Assembly (NCBI GenBank): GCA_963662905.2
Contig: CAXXFD010000001.1
Coordinates: forward strand, 248,001-312,000
DNA length: 64,000 bases
Source of the DNA: G963662905 sp963662905
GTDB taxonomy: Bacteria > Bacteroidota > Bacteroidia > Bacteroidales > WRLA01
Direction of reading: 5' to 3'
The notes below the pieces were generated by a model that was given only the letters and a program-made list of their open reading frames with translations, made no database searches and had not been told where the DNA came from. The translations under genes were made by a program, and so were the position numbers. How positions within the stretch are numbered: position 1 is the first letter of the stretch; each line of letters opens with the position of its first letter. Positions 27,613 to 36,425 of this stretch are shown one piece after another.

Positions 27613-29453
27613 GTCCCTGCCAGAATACTCATATCATTTTGTTTATCAGTAATTTACTGTTAATAACTTTGTTGAATCTTTCGTGGTATTTTCTTGTGTA
27701 GAATAGTTATTTTGCTGATATTGTATGCTTTAACTGTTTGAGATTCGTTTATTGCGCCTCAGGCATCAAAACACGGAAAGATATGAGAAAAAGATTCGAA
27801 CAGCAAATTAAAATTGGCAGTACCCTGATCCAGGATGTGGCAATTCCGACAAAAAAGCGCAGCGGCGCCCTGCCCGGCCTATGTGCAGCCTTAAAAGAGA
27901 TTTTTGTAACCCCAGAGTGGAATGAAAAAGTTTTCACTATCCTTGAGGACAAAATCCTTTCCCAAAACAATAAAACCGGGCGTCCCGGAATGGACCTATG
28001 GCATGTCTTTGTACTTTCCCAGGTACGCCTCTGCCAAAACATAAGCTACGATGATCTTCACTACTTGGCCAATTACGACCGGCTTGTGCGTCAAATCATG
28101 GGTGTTGAAAACGATTATGGAATGAGTAATTATAAGTTTGGATATCAGTCTATTATAGATAATGTTGGCTTATTGGACGATGAATCGGTCAGGGAGCTCA
28201 ACAGTATTATCGTTGATTTTGGCCACTACGTGTTTAAAAAAAAAGAGGAGGAAGCATTGTGCTTAAAAACCGATAGTTTTGTGGTAGAAAGCAATGTCCA
28301 TTTCCCAACTGACTATAACTTGCTGTGGGACTGTGCCCGCAAATGCCTCGATATAGTTGCCAGGCTTTATCCGGGCCAACCGCCGGCAGGGTGGCGCAAG
28401 AATAAAAATTGGAGCAAAGACCTCAAAAACAAGATGCGTGCACTGGGACGGGCAAGTGCTTCAGGAGGAAAAGGAAAAGCCGATAGGGTTCGGCAAACCG
28501 CTAAAAGCTACCTTACAAAAGCGAAAGCACTTCACGCCAAGCTCGGGAAAGAATGCGGCCGTAGCACTATTGACGACAATCCCGTTTTGACGGAACTGTT
28601 CCATTATATGGTACTGTTGCAAAAACATATAGACCTGTTGGAAAGAAGGGTGATAAAAGGAGAGGAAATCCCCCATGAAGAGAAAATGTTTTCCATTTTT
28701 GAGACCTACACCGAGTGGATAAAAAAAGGCAAAATGCGGCCTAATGTAGAACTTGGGAAAAAAGCGGCAATAACCACTGACCAATATAACCTCATTGTCG
28801 ATTACCAGATTATAGAAAGCCAGTCAGACTCAGAATGTGTCCCACAGCTGGCCCAGAGAATATCCTTACGCTACAGAGGCATTGCAAGTTGGAGCTTTGA
28901 TAAAGGATATTGGAAAAAAGAAAACAAAGAACTTCTCTCGCAAAACACCCAGCGTTTGGTACTCCCAAAAAAGGGGAAATGCAACAAGCAGGAGTACGAA
29001 CAGGAGCACCAGCCTTGGTTTATAAAGGCACGCAACAGGCACAGTGCAATAGAATCAAACATTAACGAATTGGAACATAGGGGACTGGACAGGTGTCCCG
29101 ACAAAGGGTATGGACATTTTAAACGTTATGTTGGCCTAGCCGTATCAGCTTACAATTTGCGCAGGATCGGAGTTGAGTTGATCCGTCTTTTTGTAGCTGA
29201 CCAACACTCAGGCAAGGGATGCTTTAAGGCCGCATAATTTTAAATCATTGAAATACAGTATTTTAATTGTTTTTCAAGGATAAATTATGCCTTGTTGTTT
29301 CTAAAGGGCTGAATAAGCCGGGATAATTGCATTATATTTCTATATATTTACTATAAATTTTAATTTTTTTTATGCAAGTAGCATCTTGCAGAACATATTT
29401 TGCTAGTTGTTTTTTGGGTGAATTTTAAAAATCTATAGTTTTCTGGCTGGCAC
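27613..29453 (+). mobile_element. DDE-type insertion sequence nested in the IS200/IS605 element
   Basis: The ends GTCCCTGCCAGAATACT and (reverse strand) GTGCCAGCCAGAAAACT form an imperfect 17-bp inverted repeat. It is flanked by a 6-bp duplication TAAATA (27607-27612 and 29454-29459). 1841 bp with one transposase gene and about 215 bp of AT-rich non-coding DNA at its right end. Confidence 0.8.
27783..29237 (+). CDS. DDE transposase of the nested IS (IS5/IS1182/ISNCY-like)
   Basis: 484 residues from MRKRFEQQIKIGSTLIQDVA. The segment CLKTDSFVVESNVHFPTDYN marks the first catalytic Asp. The later part has IASWSFDKGYWKK (second Asp) and HSAIESNINELEHRG (Glu). N-terminal residues GRPGMDLWHVFVLSQVRL match the DUF772-like start of IS5/IS1182 relatives. 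The precise IS family is not certain. No lesion is seen. Confidence 0.75.
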   Translation: MRKRFEQQIKIGSTLIQDVAIPTKKRSGALPGLCAALKEIFVTPEWNEKVFTILEDKILSQNNKTGRPGMDLWHVFVLSQVRLCQNISYDDLHYLANYDRLVRQIMGVENDYGMSNYKFGYQSIIDNVGLLDDESVRELNSIIVDFGHYVFKKKEEEALCLKTDSFVVESNVHFPTDYNLLWDCARKCLDIVARLYPGQPPAGWRKNKNWSKDLKNKMRALGRASASGGKGKADRVRQTAKSYLTKAKALHAKLGKECGRSTIDDNPVLTELFHYMVLLQKHIDLLERRVIKGEEIPHEEKMFSIFETYTEWIKKGKMRPNVELGKKAAITTDQYNLIVDYQIIESQSDSECVPQLAQRISLRYRGIASWSFDKGYWKKENKELLSQNTQRLVLPKKGKCNKQEYEQEHQPWFIKARNRHSAIESNINELEHRGLDRCPDKGYGHFKRYVGLAVSAYNLRRIGVELIRLFVADQHSGKGCFKAA

Positions 29454-29730
29454 TAAATATCTCCCGAGCTGTTAGACTCTTTATTATTGTCACTATCTTC
29501 GTTGGACTATACGTGGGGACTGACTGCACAAAAAAATGAACGTGGTCTTCGTCTGTGCCGATTTCAAGGAAATATATTTGATACCTTTTTGAAATCTCAA
29601 TACATGTATCCTTAAGCGTTTCATCTACTGCTGCACTGAATACTACTCGTCGATACTTTGCTGGGCAAACTATCTGGTAAAGCAATAATGAAACATTGTG
29701 TGATTTATGAATGTATTTGCTTTGTGCCAT
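29454..29730 (-). pseudogene. tnpA: IS200/IS605 TnpA, N-terminal part
   Basis: MAQSKYIHKSHNVSLLLYQI is followed by AEIGTDEDHV-type sequence with the metal-binding HVHFF (HUH motif), then SLTAREIF, cut by the nested IS. The remainder is at 27428-27612. Confidence 0.8.
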
Positions 29731-29867
29731 GCACAAAGGTATGATTTTCGCCGCAAGCGGCGGGGAATTTACCCTTAGAGATTAAAATACTGCACACAAT
29801 AACTAATAAAGCGCATTGAAACGTAAGCCTACGGCGAACAGCATCTTGCATATAACCGGATAATGTT

Positions 29868-30050
29868 TTAAAGCTGTCCGGGCAGGAGTTGGTGGAGCTT
29901 GTTGGCTGGGTGTTCCTGGATTTTTTCTAATGTTTGCTTGAGCCACTCAAAGGGTTCGACATTTTGGATTTTGCAGCTGGCAAAAAAGGAGTAGATCCCG
30001 AGTTTGACAGATAATTTGATCAGACCTTCTGTACCCCCTATAAACACTGG
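29868..30050 (-). pseudogene. IS66 TnpC C-terminal fragment
   Basis: The minus strand gives IYSFFASCKIQNVEPFEWLK and HPANKLHQLLP, the standard end of IS66 TnpC. The upstream transposase body is absent. Confidence 0.75.
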
Positions 30051-30149
30051 GTTTCTGTTTTGGTTTTGCAAAAGTGTAGTGAACAATTTTAGTTCATAGG
30101 CATAAAATAGGAGGGTCTTTGTCTATATTTGTGTGATAAACAAAGTGCT

Positions 30150-30380
30150 ATGTTCATCAAGACAACAAAAAACAGCAAGGGCACAGCCTATTACCATTTG
30201 GTAGAGTCTTATCGTGAAGATGGAAAAGTCAAACAGCGCACCTTAATGTCCCTTGGGAAAGTTGAAGAGGGCAGGCTGGAGCAACTTGCAGAAGCAATAC
30301 GCAAACACTCCGACAAGCTTGCAGTGTTTGACATGGCCAAAGAAGTAGATGTTAAGGATACCTATGTTCTGGGTGCATAA
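30150..30380 (+). pseudogene. IS1634-like transposase, N-terminal fragment
   Basis: 76 residues from MFIKTTKNSKGTAYYHLVES, with EDGKVKQRTLMSLGKVEEG typical of the start of IS1634-type transposases (normally above 400 residues). It stops at an IS-end-like sequence (AATCCGGTCATACTGACCC, then AATCCGGTGATATTGACCC, 30379-30420), so it was cut by another insertion. Confidence 0.65.
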
Positions 30381-30574
30381 TCCGGTCATACTGACCCACC
30401 AATCCGGTGATATTGACCCGTCTGATTCGTAAAGTTTTTAAAGAACGCGATTGCCTAAAAGTATTTGGATATTCTGGACTAAAGCCTCTTGGGTTATAGA
30501 CTAATAATTGATAGATACAATAAACATTAATTTAAACTTGAATGTCAAATATAGATTGGATATTGCACAAAATT

Positions 30575-31864
30575 TCAAAAAAAGATTTCGGGGGGTATTT
30601 CAAACCTAACTGCTGGAAGAGCCCTATCATACTCAGCACGGAAATACTTTTTATAATAAACTACCCAATAATATAAAATAGCGTTACTGATACAGCGTGA
30701 TTTTTGTGTGATTTTTAAGTAGTCTCTTTCCATTTGGTGGCATAAAACGGCTGCATCTTCTTTTGAAAGCAGCTTGCTTTCAGCAGCCATAGCCTTAAAG
30801 AGTATTAAGAACCCGTTTTGGGCTGCATGTTTTTTTTGATAAACGGCTTTTTTGATCCACATTTTGCCCTCGATATAGCTCAACCCGCAAACCAGATGCA
30901 GGATTTCCATGAATTGTTCTTCATAAGCAATGAGTCCTTTTGTTTCGCTAAGCAGGTTGTGCATTTGCCGGTTATGGTAGTGATATTCTTGAAATTTAAA
31001 ATTTCCGGAATCAAAAGCTTGGAAATAATCTGTTGATTCACAAAAGGATAAGTGTTGGAGAAAAGCCACATCTTTGATGGATTCCGGTTTGTATTTACGT
31101 GCGAGGTATTGAGTGAAGGGGTCTTCTAGATAAGAAGTGTATGCTTCATCATCTATATGCATGAACCGGAATACAGCCGTATCATTTAAGGGTAAATTCC
31201 AGGGGTGGTATTGGTGCGGAACCAGTTTTGCGATTGTTTCCAGCTCCTTCAATGTGTTTGGGCTTGTTATAAAGTATCGGAATGCAAGCTTTGGATCATC
31301 TTCGGGCTTATGCAATGGATAATATAGCGTTCCATTGATGTTATAAATATTATCAATGATATTGCGGTCTAAAATCAAATAGTTGCCATAAGTTATTTCC
31401 CACTTTTCTCCTTCAATAAAAACGGCGTTATAGTCATCATCTATTTTCTGGGGATGCCTAACGAGCTTTACTATTTGCTTGTCAGGTAGTTTGGCTGATA
31501 ATTTTTGCAAGAAGTATCCATAATGCGAAGAAGGCAGACTAAAATAAAACCAGGGGAAAGCTTCAGGAACACTGGTAAGGAAGTTTTCAAACAAAAAACC
31601 GTGCTCCAAAGGGTTAAGCGAAGCAATGCCGAGGCAGTAGTTTACCAGCGAAGATGTAGTTAAAGCTTTTCCTGGTTCAGGGATGAAACCGAAACTGTTG
31701 CGTGTTTCTGCAATAGTAGTAGCAATCAAAAAGGATTCAGCGAGATTTTTTTGATTGATAAGCTCAAATTCATGCTCCAGACGATCAAGAAATTTATGAT
31801 CCAATATCAGGTTTTTAAAAGCGGCTGCTTCCAAAGTTTTTCTTATGAGCTGGTTGATAGGCAT
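30575..31864 (-). CDS. DnaE-like protein lacking catalytic aspartates
   Basis: 429 residues that align by eye with the polymerase core of DNA polymerase III alpha. FLDRLEHEFELI and FLIATTIAETRNSFGFIPEP correspond to the palm start. GKALTTSSLVNYCLGIASLN and PLEHGFLFENFL match GRGSAAGSLVAYCLGIT...PL..GLLFERFL. WNLPLNDTAVFRF, SYLEDPFTQYLARKYKPESI, IAYEEQFMEILHLVCG and the end KSRCISNAILYYWVVYYKKYF match the fingers. The PDxDxD site that holds two catalytic Asp reads FPWFYFSLP here, so polymerase activity should be lost. The N-terminal PHP domain and C-terminal HhH/OB domains are also missing. It may be a structural or regulatory paralogue. It stands alone on its strand. Confidence 0.65.
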   Translation of the reverse strand: MPINQLIRKTLEAAAFKNLILDHKFLDRLEHEFELINQKNLAESFLIATTIAETRNSFGFIPEPGKALTTSSLVNYCLGIASLNPLEHGFLFENFLTSVPEAFPWFYFSLPSSHYGYFLQKLSAKLPDKQIVKLVRHPQKIDDDYNAVFIEGEKWEITYGNYLILDRNIIDNIYNINGTLYYPLHKPEDDPKLAFRYFITSPNTLKELETIAKLVPHQYHPWNLPLNDTAVFRFMHIDDEAYTSYLEDPFTQYLARKYKPESIKDVAFLQHLSFCESTDYFQAFDSGNFKFQEYHYHNRQMHNLLSETKGLIAYEEQFMEILHLVCGLSYIEGKMWIKKAVYQKKHAAQNGFLILFKAMAAESKLLSKEDAAVLCHQMERDYLKITQKSRCISNAILYYWVVYYKKYFRAEYDRALPAVRFEIPPEIFF

Positions 31865-32072
31865 TTTACTGTGTATTTGGACTGTCGATTATATATTGGA
31901 AAAATATCACCGCAGTGTCACCAATTCAATGATTTTATACTGTTTTTTTTTGATGCCTCACAAAGGTAGCCAATCCCATCCCACGGACAAAGATATTTTA
32001 ATGAAAACCGGGCTAATACTCATTTCCAATGATTGGCGGCAGAGCATAAATCCTCCTGAAACGGATCATATT
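31865..32072. other. Non-coding stretch upstream of the DnaE-like gene
   Basis: About 200 bp with no feature I can name. Confidence 0.3.
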
Positions 32073-32216
32073 AAATGATTGTCCTTATGAGGCTTATGGC
32101 TTCTTCTGAAATAGCAGAGTAATTTTTGTATTTGGTAAAGGCAATTCTTGATACATCCTCCATCATCCGGTCTTTGATTTAATTTCCTTCGCCCATGCAT
32201 CGTTCAATTTGGCAGC
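32073..32216 (-). pseudogene. Unknown gene remnant ended by IS630
   Basis: The minus strand reads LAAKLNDAWAKEIKSKTG, then after one frameshift MEDVSRIAFTKYKNYSAISE and ISLIRTII-stop. It looks like the end of a gene whose start was removed when the IS630 copy inserted. Family unknown. Confidence 0.35.
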
Positions 32217-33337
32217 TAGTGTTATAATTATTAAGTTAATTAACTAATATTTTATTATCTTTGCCACATGGCAAGAATAGGAAAACCCATCCAGATAACA
32301 ACGGAAGAGAAGGCAGAGCTTCTTTCCATGAGCCGTTCACACAAACTTGAAAAACGTTACGTTGAGCGTGCCGAGATAATTATATTATCCGATCAAGGTT
32401 TATTGATGAGTGAAATAGTAGAGCAAACAGGGCTTAGTAGACCTGTAGTAAATAAATGGAGACAACGCTTTCGCGAGCAAGGTATTACAGGTTTGAAGGA
32501 TGCTTACCGAAGTGGAAAACCAAAGGTTATCACTGCAGAACAACAGGCTATGGTAATTGAGAAAGCCTGCACAAAGCCAGATGACGGATACACTAACTGG
32601 TCTCAAGAACGTATCGCCAAAGAAGTAGGGATTAGCCAGTCTAAAGTATTTCAGATTCTTAAACAAGCAGACATAAAGCCACATAAAATTGAGTATTGGT
32701 GCGGCAAGTCAAAAGACCCAGAGTTTGAAGAAAAAATGACCAACATTGTTGGGCTTTACATGTCGCCACCAGAAAACGCTTTGGTTATTTGTGTTGACGA
32801 AAAAACTCAAATACAGGCACTCGATAGAACTCAGCCAGAGTTGCCATTACGGCCAGGAAATCCGAAAAGACAAACAGCCACCTACAAACGCAACGGAACT
32901 GTTTCGTTAATTGCGGCACTTGCAGTGCATACAGGTGAAGTAACAGCCAAAACAATTAAATCAAATAATGCAGAAAACTTCTTAAAGTTCTTAAAATCAC
33001 TTGATAGGAAATACCGAAACAAAAAGCTTCACATAATTGCAGACAACCTTTCGGTACATAAACATAAAGACGTTAAGGAGTGGCTGAAAGGAAAAAGGAA
33101 AATCACATTGCACTTCACCCCAACGTATTCTTCTTGGTTGAATCAAGTTGAGATATGGTTCAATATATTAACAAAGGATGTTGTAAAAGGAGGTGTTTGG
33201 AAATCATCAGAACAATTGGCTTCTCAACTTATTGAATACGTGAAAACATACAATGAGACACGTGCTAAGCCCTTTCGATGGACTTATACTGGTGATGCAT
33301 TGAAAATTAGTTAACTTATTAAATAATTAATACACTA
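32217..33337 (+). mobile_element. IS630-family insertion sequence, complete
   Basis: Bounded by TA dinucleotides at 32217-32218 and 33336-33337, with inverted ends TAGTGTTATAATTATT and (reverse strand) TAGTGTATTAATTATT. About 1.12 kb with an intact transposase; TA duplication is typical of the IS630/mariner group. Confidence 0.85.
32268..33314 (+). CDS. IS630-family transposase
   Basis: 348 residues. Two N-terminal HTH regions (MSEIVEQTGLSRPVVNKWRQ and RIAKEVGISQSKVFQILKQ) precede a DDE core with CVDEKTQIQALD, HIIADNLSVHKH and SSWLNQVEIWF. Full length, apparently active. The promoter element TATCTTTG lies only 5 nt before the ATG, so the message may be almost leaderless. Confidence 0.9.
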   Translation: MARIGKPIQITTEEKAELLSMSRSHKLEKRYVERAEIIILSDQGLLMSEIVEQTGLSRPVVNKWRQRFREQGITGLKDAYRSGKPKVITAEQQAMVIEKACTKPDDGYTNWSQERIAKEVGISQSKVFQILKQADIKPHKIEYWCGKSKDPEFEEKMTNIVGLYMSPPENALVICVDEKTQIQALDRTQPELPLRPGNPKRQTATYKRNGTVSLIAALAVHTGEVTAKTIKSNNAENFLKFLKSLDRKYRNKKLHIIADNLSVHKHKDVKEWLKGKRKITLHFTPTYSSWLNQVEIWFNILTKDVVKGGVWKSSEQLASQLIEYVKTYNETRAKPFRWTYTGDALKIS

Positions 33338-33385
33338 GGATAGTTTAGAACGGAATATCCATAAATCTCAAAGCACAATCAACTA

Positions 33386-33440
33386 CGCTTCAAATACGTA
33401 TCAAGTACGTATCAAATACACTTCAAATACAATTCAAACC
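33386..33440. repeat. Five 11-bp-phased direct repeats (TTCAAATAC type)
   Basis: CGCTTCAAATA, CGTATCAAGTA, CGTATCAAATA, CACTTCAAATA and CAATTCAAACC lie end to end in a non-coding region. The spacing equals one DNA helical turn, so a protein-binding array is plausible. Confidence 0.7.
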
Positions 33441-33668
33441 GTAGTTGAAATGTTTTTAATCAGTAGTTAATATGTGCTAAATAGGGCTTTGATAAGTCTC
33501 TGAAATGACTTTTGCTGCTGCCTTGCCCTATTAAGCGACAAACCATTTATTCCGGACATCCTGGCGCAGGAGCCGGCAAAACACCGGCATTGCACAACAA
33601 AAGGACTATTTTGAAAAGCCGGAGGCCAAAATAGGTTGAAAAATGATAAATATTTTCCCGGGGGTCTT

Positions 33669-33701
33669 CGCTATACCATCGCTATACCATCGCTATACCA
33701 A
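33669..33701. repeat. Three 11-bp direct repeats (CGCTATACCAT)
   Basis: Three units in a row, the last with one change. The surrounding 33441-33840 is otherwise empty of recognisable features. Confidence 0.75.
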
Positions 33702-33840
33702 GTCGCTGCAAAAAGCCTGTTTCTTCCTTTACGAATCCTGACAAATACCTTGTTGGTTACAAGGGGCATTAGCTTGTGCCGGTGGTATCTGCTTCATTAG
33801 GCTACTTATGATCTGGAATTTTTTGCAATAATGTTCGCCA

Positions 33841-34103
33841 TAAGCAACTCCTCTGCAACAGCCGTGCAATGGTGTTGCAACAGTGTTGCAGTAGTGTTGC
33901 AGCGTTTTATTCACAGGTCATTTGCCGTCAGGTGATCGGGTGTTGGGCAAAAAAAGGTAAAAAGCGGGTCAACATGCCCCGGATTTGCTTGCATTGAAGC
34001 GCCTTCTGCCTTTTTAGGGGGCCGGTATCCGCCGGATGGGCAGTTTTTGATGGATTTGTTGCTGTTTCTTTCTGTCGGCCGGGAGGTTCCGCTCCGTCGG
34101 GAA
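33841..34103. repeat. Long direct repeat, left copy (about 265 bp)
   Basis: Almost identical to 39430-39695. Contains five 11-bp-phased GTGTTGCAACA-type repeats (33853-33907) and the dispersed motif GGGTCAACATGCCCCGGATT. The two copies enclose 5.3 kb with the AbiE, KilA-N and serine hydrolase genes. Related to sequences at 14.84-14.99 kb and 17.64-17.75 kb. Confidence 0.8.
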
Positions 34104-34203
34104 TTACCACTATCTGCATCACTCAAGGCAATATATTCGAATTTGTTTTTGGATTTGTTTTACTGTTTAAGTCATGAGCATCTATTTTGGCGCTTTCCCC
34201 TTT

Positions 34204-34308
34204 TCAATTTACCTCCCAATCCTCAGGGATCCAGCCAATTTTGGTTTTTTTGAAGCCTTTGCGCCGGTTCTGCTTATCGTCTTTTATCGTTTTTTGAGCT
34301 GCTTCCAT
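34204..34308 (-). pseudogene. HsdS-like N-terminal remnant
   Basis: A 34-residue frame that begins 3 bp after the nucleotidyltransferase stop. KGFKKTKIGWIPEDWEVN matches the opening of type I restriction specificity subunits (GYKxTxIGxIPEDWEV), then stops. The rest of the subunit is missing, so a restriction locus once adjoined the AbiE pair. Confidence 0.55.
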
Positions 34309-34311
34309 GCT

Positions 34312-35076
34312 TTAATCCAATTTAAAGATTTGTTTGAACTGTGTATAAACCTCCTCAGGGGGTAGGGGTGCGCCCATACTTTTCAAAATAGCTTTGTCGG
34401 GCAATTGCTCTGCGATCAGGTTGGCTGCCATTTGCAGATCAGTTTTTAGACCAGCAGACGTTTCCACTCTTTCGTTTGGCAAGAGCAAAATGGTAAGCCT
34501 GAAAATGTCTGCTTTATGCTTTTTAATGTGTTTGTCGCATTCGGAATGGCCGCTTGCCTTGCGCTGGCTGTAATCCAAAAAGGCTTTTGCTTTGAGTGCA
34601 ATCAAGGCTATGGGACTTGCTATATGTACATCGTGCTGCAGCCTACTGTGCTCCAGGGTGAAGCGGTAGTAATCTTCGTCCATTAATATGGCCGAAAGGC
34701 TGGATAAGTCATCTTCAAGGGGTATGGGCGTTAAATGTGTGCCAACATTCAAATCCAGGATGTCCGGATTTTTGGAAAACAGCTCAATCTGATAAGGGAA
34801 ACAATCTTTTTCGGGCTTGATAAAACGATAGTATTGAGGTTTTCCACCGCCCTTTTCTTTTCTTTCATAAGCTCCTTCCTTAATAAAATCCCAAAAAGCT
34901 GTTACAAATTCCTTGTTCAGAGCTTCAACTATAAGAATGATATCAATATCCTTTGTGGCTCTTGGCCTGAACCCGGCATCTTCCATTTGTATATCCAGCG
35001 CTGTACCGCCTATAATGATATAGCTGCCGGCGTGCTGTTTAAAATATTCTCTAAAAGTATCTATTCCCCTAACCAT
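34312..35076 (-). CDS. AbiEii-type nucleotidyltransferase, probable toxin
   Basis: 254 residues from MVRGIDTFREYF; this start overlaps the upstream stop by 8 bp (ATGGTTAG), so it is preferred over a longer frame. The nucleotidyltransferase site is GGTALDIQ, then TKDIDIIL, giving the GG...DxD pattern of MNT/AbiEii proteins. Known for AbiEii: a type IV toxin that modifies tRNA or nucleotides and causes abortive infection. It forms an operon with the winged-helix protein encoded upstream. Confidence 0.7.
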   Translation of the reverse strand: MVRGIDTFREYFKQHAGSYIIIGGTALDIQMEDAGFRPRATKDIDIILIVEALNKEFVTAFWDFIKEGAYERKEKGGGKPQYYRFIKPEKDCFPYQIELFSKNPDILDLNVGTHLTPIPLEDDLSSLSAILMDEDYYRFTLEHSRLQHDVHIASPIALIALKAKAFLDYSQRKASGHSECDKHIKKHKADIFRLTILLLPNERVETSAGLKTDLQMAANLIAEQLPDKAILKSMGAPLPPEEVYTQFKQIFKLD

Positions 35077-36079
35077 AAATAAATTTCTTTTCAATTTGCT
35101 CCAGAGCATTTTCGATCCGTTCATCCTTATCATCTGCAAAGCAGAAATACAAAGACAATGGGTCTGTATTGTCATCGAGCCAACTAAATTTGTTGTTTAA
35201 CAAAGCGGGATTGTATTTCCATATTTCGATGGCAAATTCTCCTTCAGAAGAGTTTTCCTGTGGCCATTGATTTGTTTTTTTTAGCGTGTGATAATCAGCT
35301 TTATCAATTGCTTTAACATGCTGATTAGGTGGATTGATATCCGTAAAAACGCTTAATGCATCCGTGTTGGTGTTGGTCCATTTATTATATGGAGGCTTTA
35401 GCTCGGTAAAAACCATTTTTAGTACCGGATGAATCCATAGCTGGCGTTTTTTAATGATATTCCAGCTTTCAATTTTGTTGTAGTTGAAAGAAAGGTGTTT
35501 TGGCCTGCCGGGATGAACAGTGCATATATCCAGCTTCGCCAGATTATCAGCAGCACGGCTTATGGCCATGGCATTTGTTTCAAACAGGCCGGCTAATTGA
35601 TTAAAAGGCACACCTTCGATGAGCTTGTCCTCTTTAGTGCTCAATAACCAATAGATTGCCATTAACTGAGCAATTGGCGTAAAGTGATTTTCTTCCATTC
35701 CTTTCTCAAGCTTTTGCTCTGTAAATGTCATCATCATCTCCGGTATAAATAACTGCTTGAATGGAACGATAAAATTAATCTTTTGCTGTACCATTCTCCT
35801 GCGCTTGAAGCCTTCTAAGTAATCGAATACCAGCACAAGCGGCATGTTAAATATTTCGCGGATACGATCCATTTGCTTTCGGATTTGGCCTACAGTTGGC
35901 TGTTCATCCTGATTTTTTAAGCGGATCAATACAATTTCAGTATCCAATAAGCGGGCTGCATTAATTTGGTAAACGGCTGCCAGGTAGAGTGGCAGCTTTT
36001 TTTCCAAAAGAATTTTGTCCTCATTAATTTGGATTTTAATTCCTATTTCACGCTCTAGATATTCGGTTAATTTATTCAT
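35069..36079 (-). CDS. AbiEi-like winged-helix regulator, probable antitoxin
   Basis: 336 residues. A winged helix-turn-helix lies at about 165-205 (VPFNQLAGLFETNAMAISRAADNLAKLDI). The C-terminal region (about 210-336) may bind or counteract the partner. In AbiE systems the first gene represses the operon and neutralises the nucleotidyltransferase. Its start codon lies inside a palindrome, which fits autoregulation. Confidence 0.6.
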   Translation of the reverse strand: MNKLTEYLEREIGIKIQINEDKILLEKKLPLYLAAVYQINAARLLDTEIVLIRLKNQDEQPTVGQIRKQMDRIREIFNMPLVLVFDYLEGFKRRRMVQQKINFIVPFKQLFIPEMMMTFTEQKLEKGMEENHFTPIAQLMAIYWLLSTKEDKLIEGVPFNQLAGLFETNAMAISRAADNLAKLDICTVHPGRPKHLSFNYNKIESWNIIKKRQLWIHPVLKMVFTELKPPYNKWTNTNTDALSVFTDINPPNQHVKAIDKADYHTLKKTNQWPQENSSEGEFAIEIWKYNPALLNNKFSWLDDNTDPLSLYFCFADDKDERIENALEQIEKKFIYG

Positions 36080-36133
36080 AATAACATTAATTATGCACTA
36101 TAATAATAATAGAGTTATTATGCAAATATAGTG
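36077..36133 (-). promoter_or_regulatory. Operator-like palindromes at the AbiE operon start
   Basis: CATAATAACATTAATTATG (36077-36095) has 6-bp inverted ends and includes the start codon. CACTATA (36096-36102) and TATAGTG (36127-36133) form a second inverted pair around an AT-rich core. Likely target of the first gene product. Confidence 0.45.
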
Positions 36134-36296
36134 TTATAATCCTAAAATACAATTTTTAATATTGGAAGGACTTTTCCAATGAACGAGAATATGTGCTTTT
36201 CCATAAGCTTAGGCTCCCGCTTCATAATGTCTCCCGAACAATGGGATTACCCATGCTCTGAAATCATATCATCCCCAGCTTATGCAGAAACCAAAA

Positions 36297-36425
36297 CAAT
36301 GGAAATTGAACAATAAGAATTAGATCATACGCTACCAAACCGATGAATTGACCGAACACATTGAAATATGGTTAGAAAATGAAACAGCGAGGCTTACTCA
36401 GGCGCAATTCAGGATTTGGCAGCTA
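36297..36425 (+). pseudogene. RhuM-like gene remnant
   Basis: IRYQTDELTEHIEIWLENET then ARLTQAQF and QLF resembles the N-terminus of RhuM-type virulence proteins (YQT..G...IEVR.EDETVWLTQAQ). An in-frame stop precedes it and copy 3 of the repeat module cuts it off. Confidence 0.5.

Larger units (their letters stand above)
27393..29770. mobile_element. IS200/IS605-type element, itself interrupted by another IS
   Basis: The left end has hairpin CCCCGCCGCAAGCGGACGGGG (first 20 bases from 27393) and the right end has CGCCGCAAGCGGCG at 29749-29762, the subterminal hairpins of this family. The Y1 transposase on the minus strand is split at 27612/29454. The exact right boundary is uncertain, since the family makes no target duplication. 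Confidence 0.75.

Noticed and set aside
17442..30050. One IS66 element split by the whole accessory segment
   Set aside because: Both fragments are on the minus strand, but the C-terminal piece lies at the higher coordinate, the wrong order for a single interrupted gene.
33928..34126. Short minus-strand frames in the 265-bp repeat (and its copy near 39.6 kb)
   Set aside because: The two copies keep different frames open and no family is recognisable; treated as repeat DNA.
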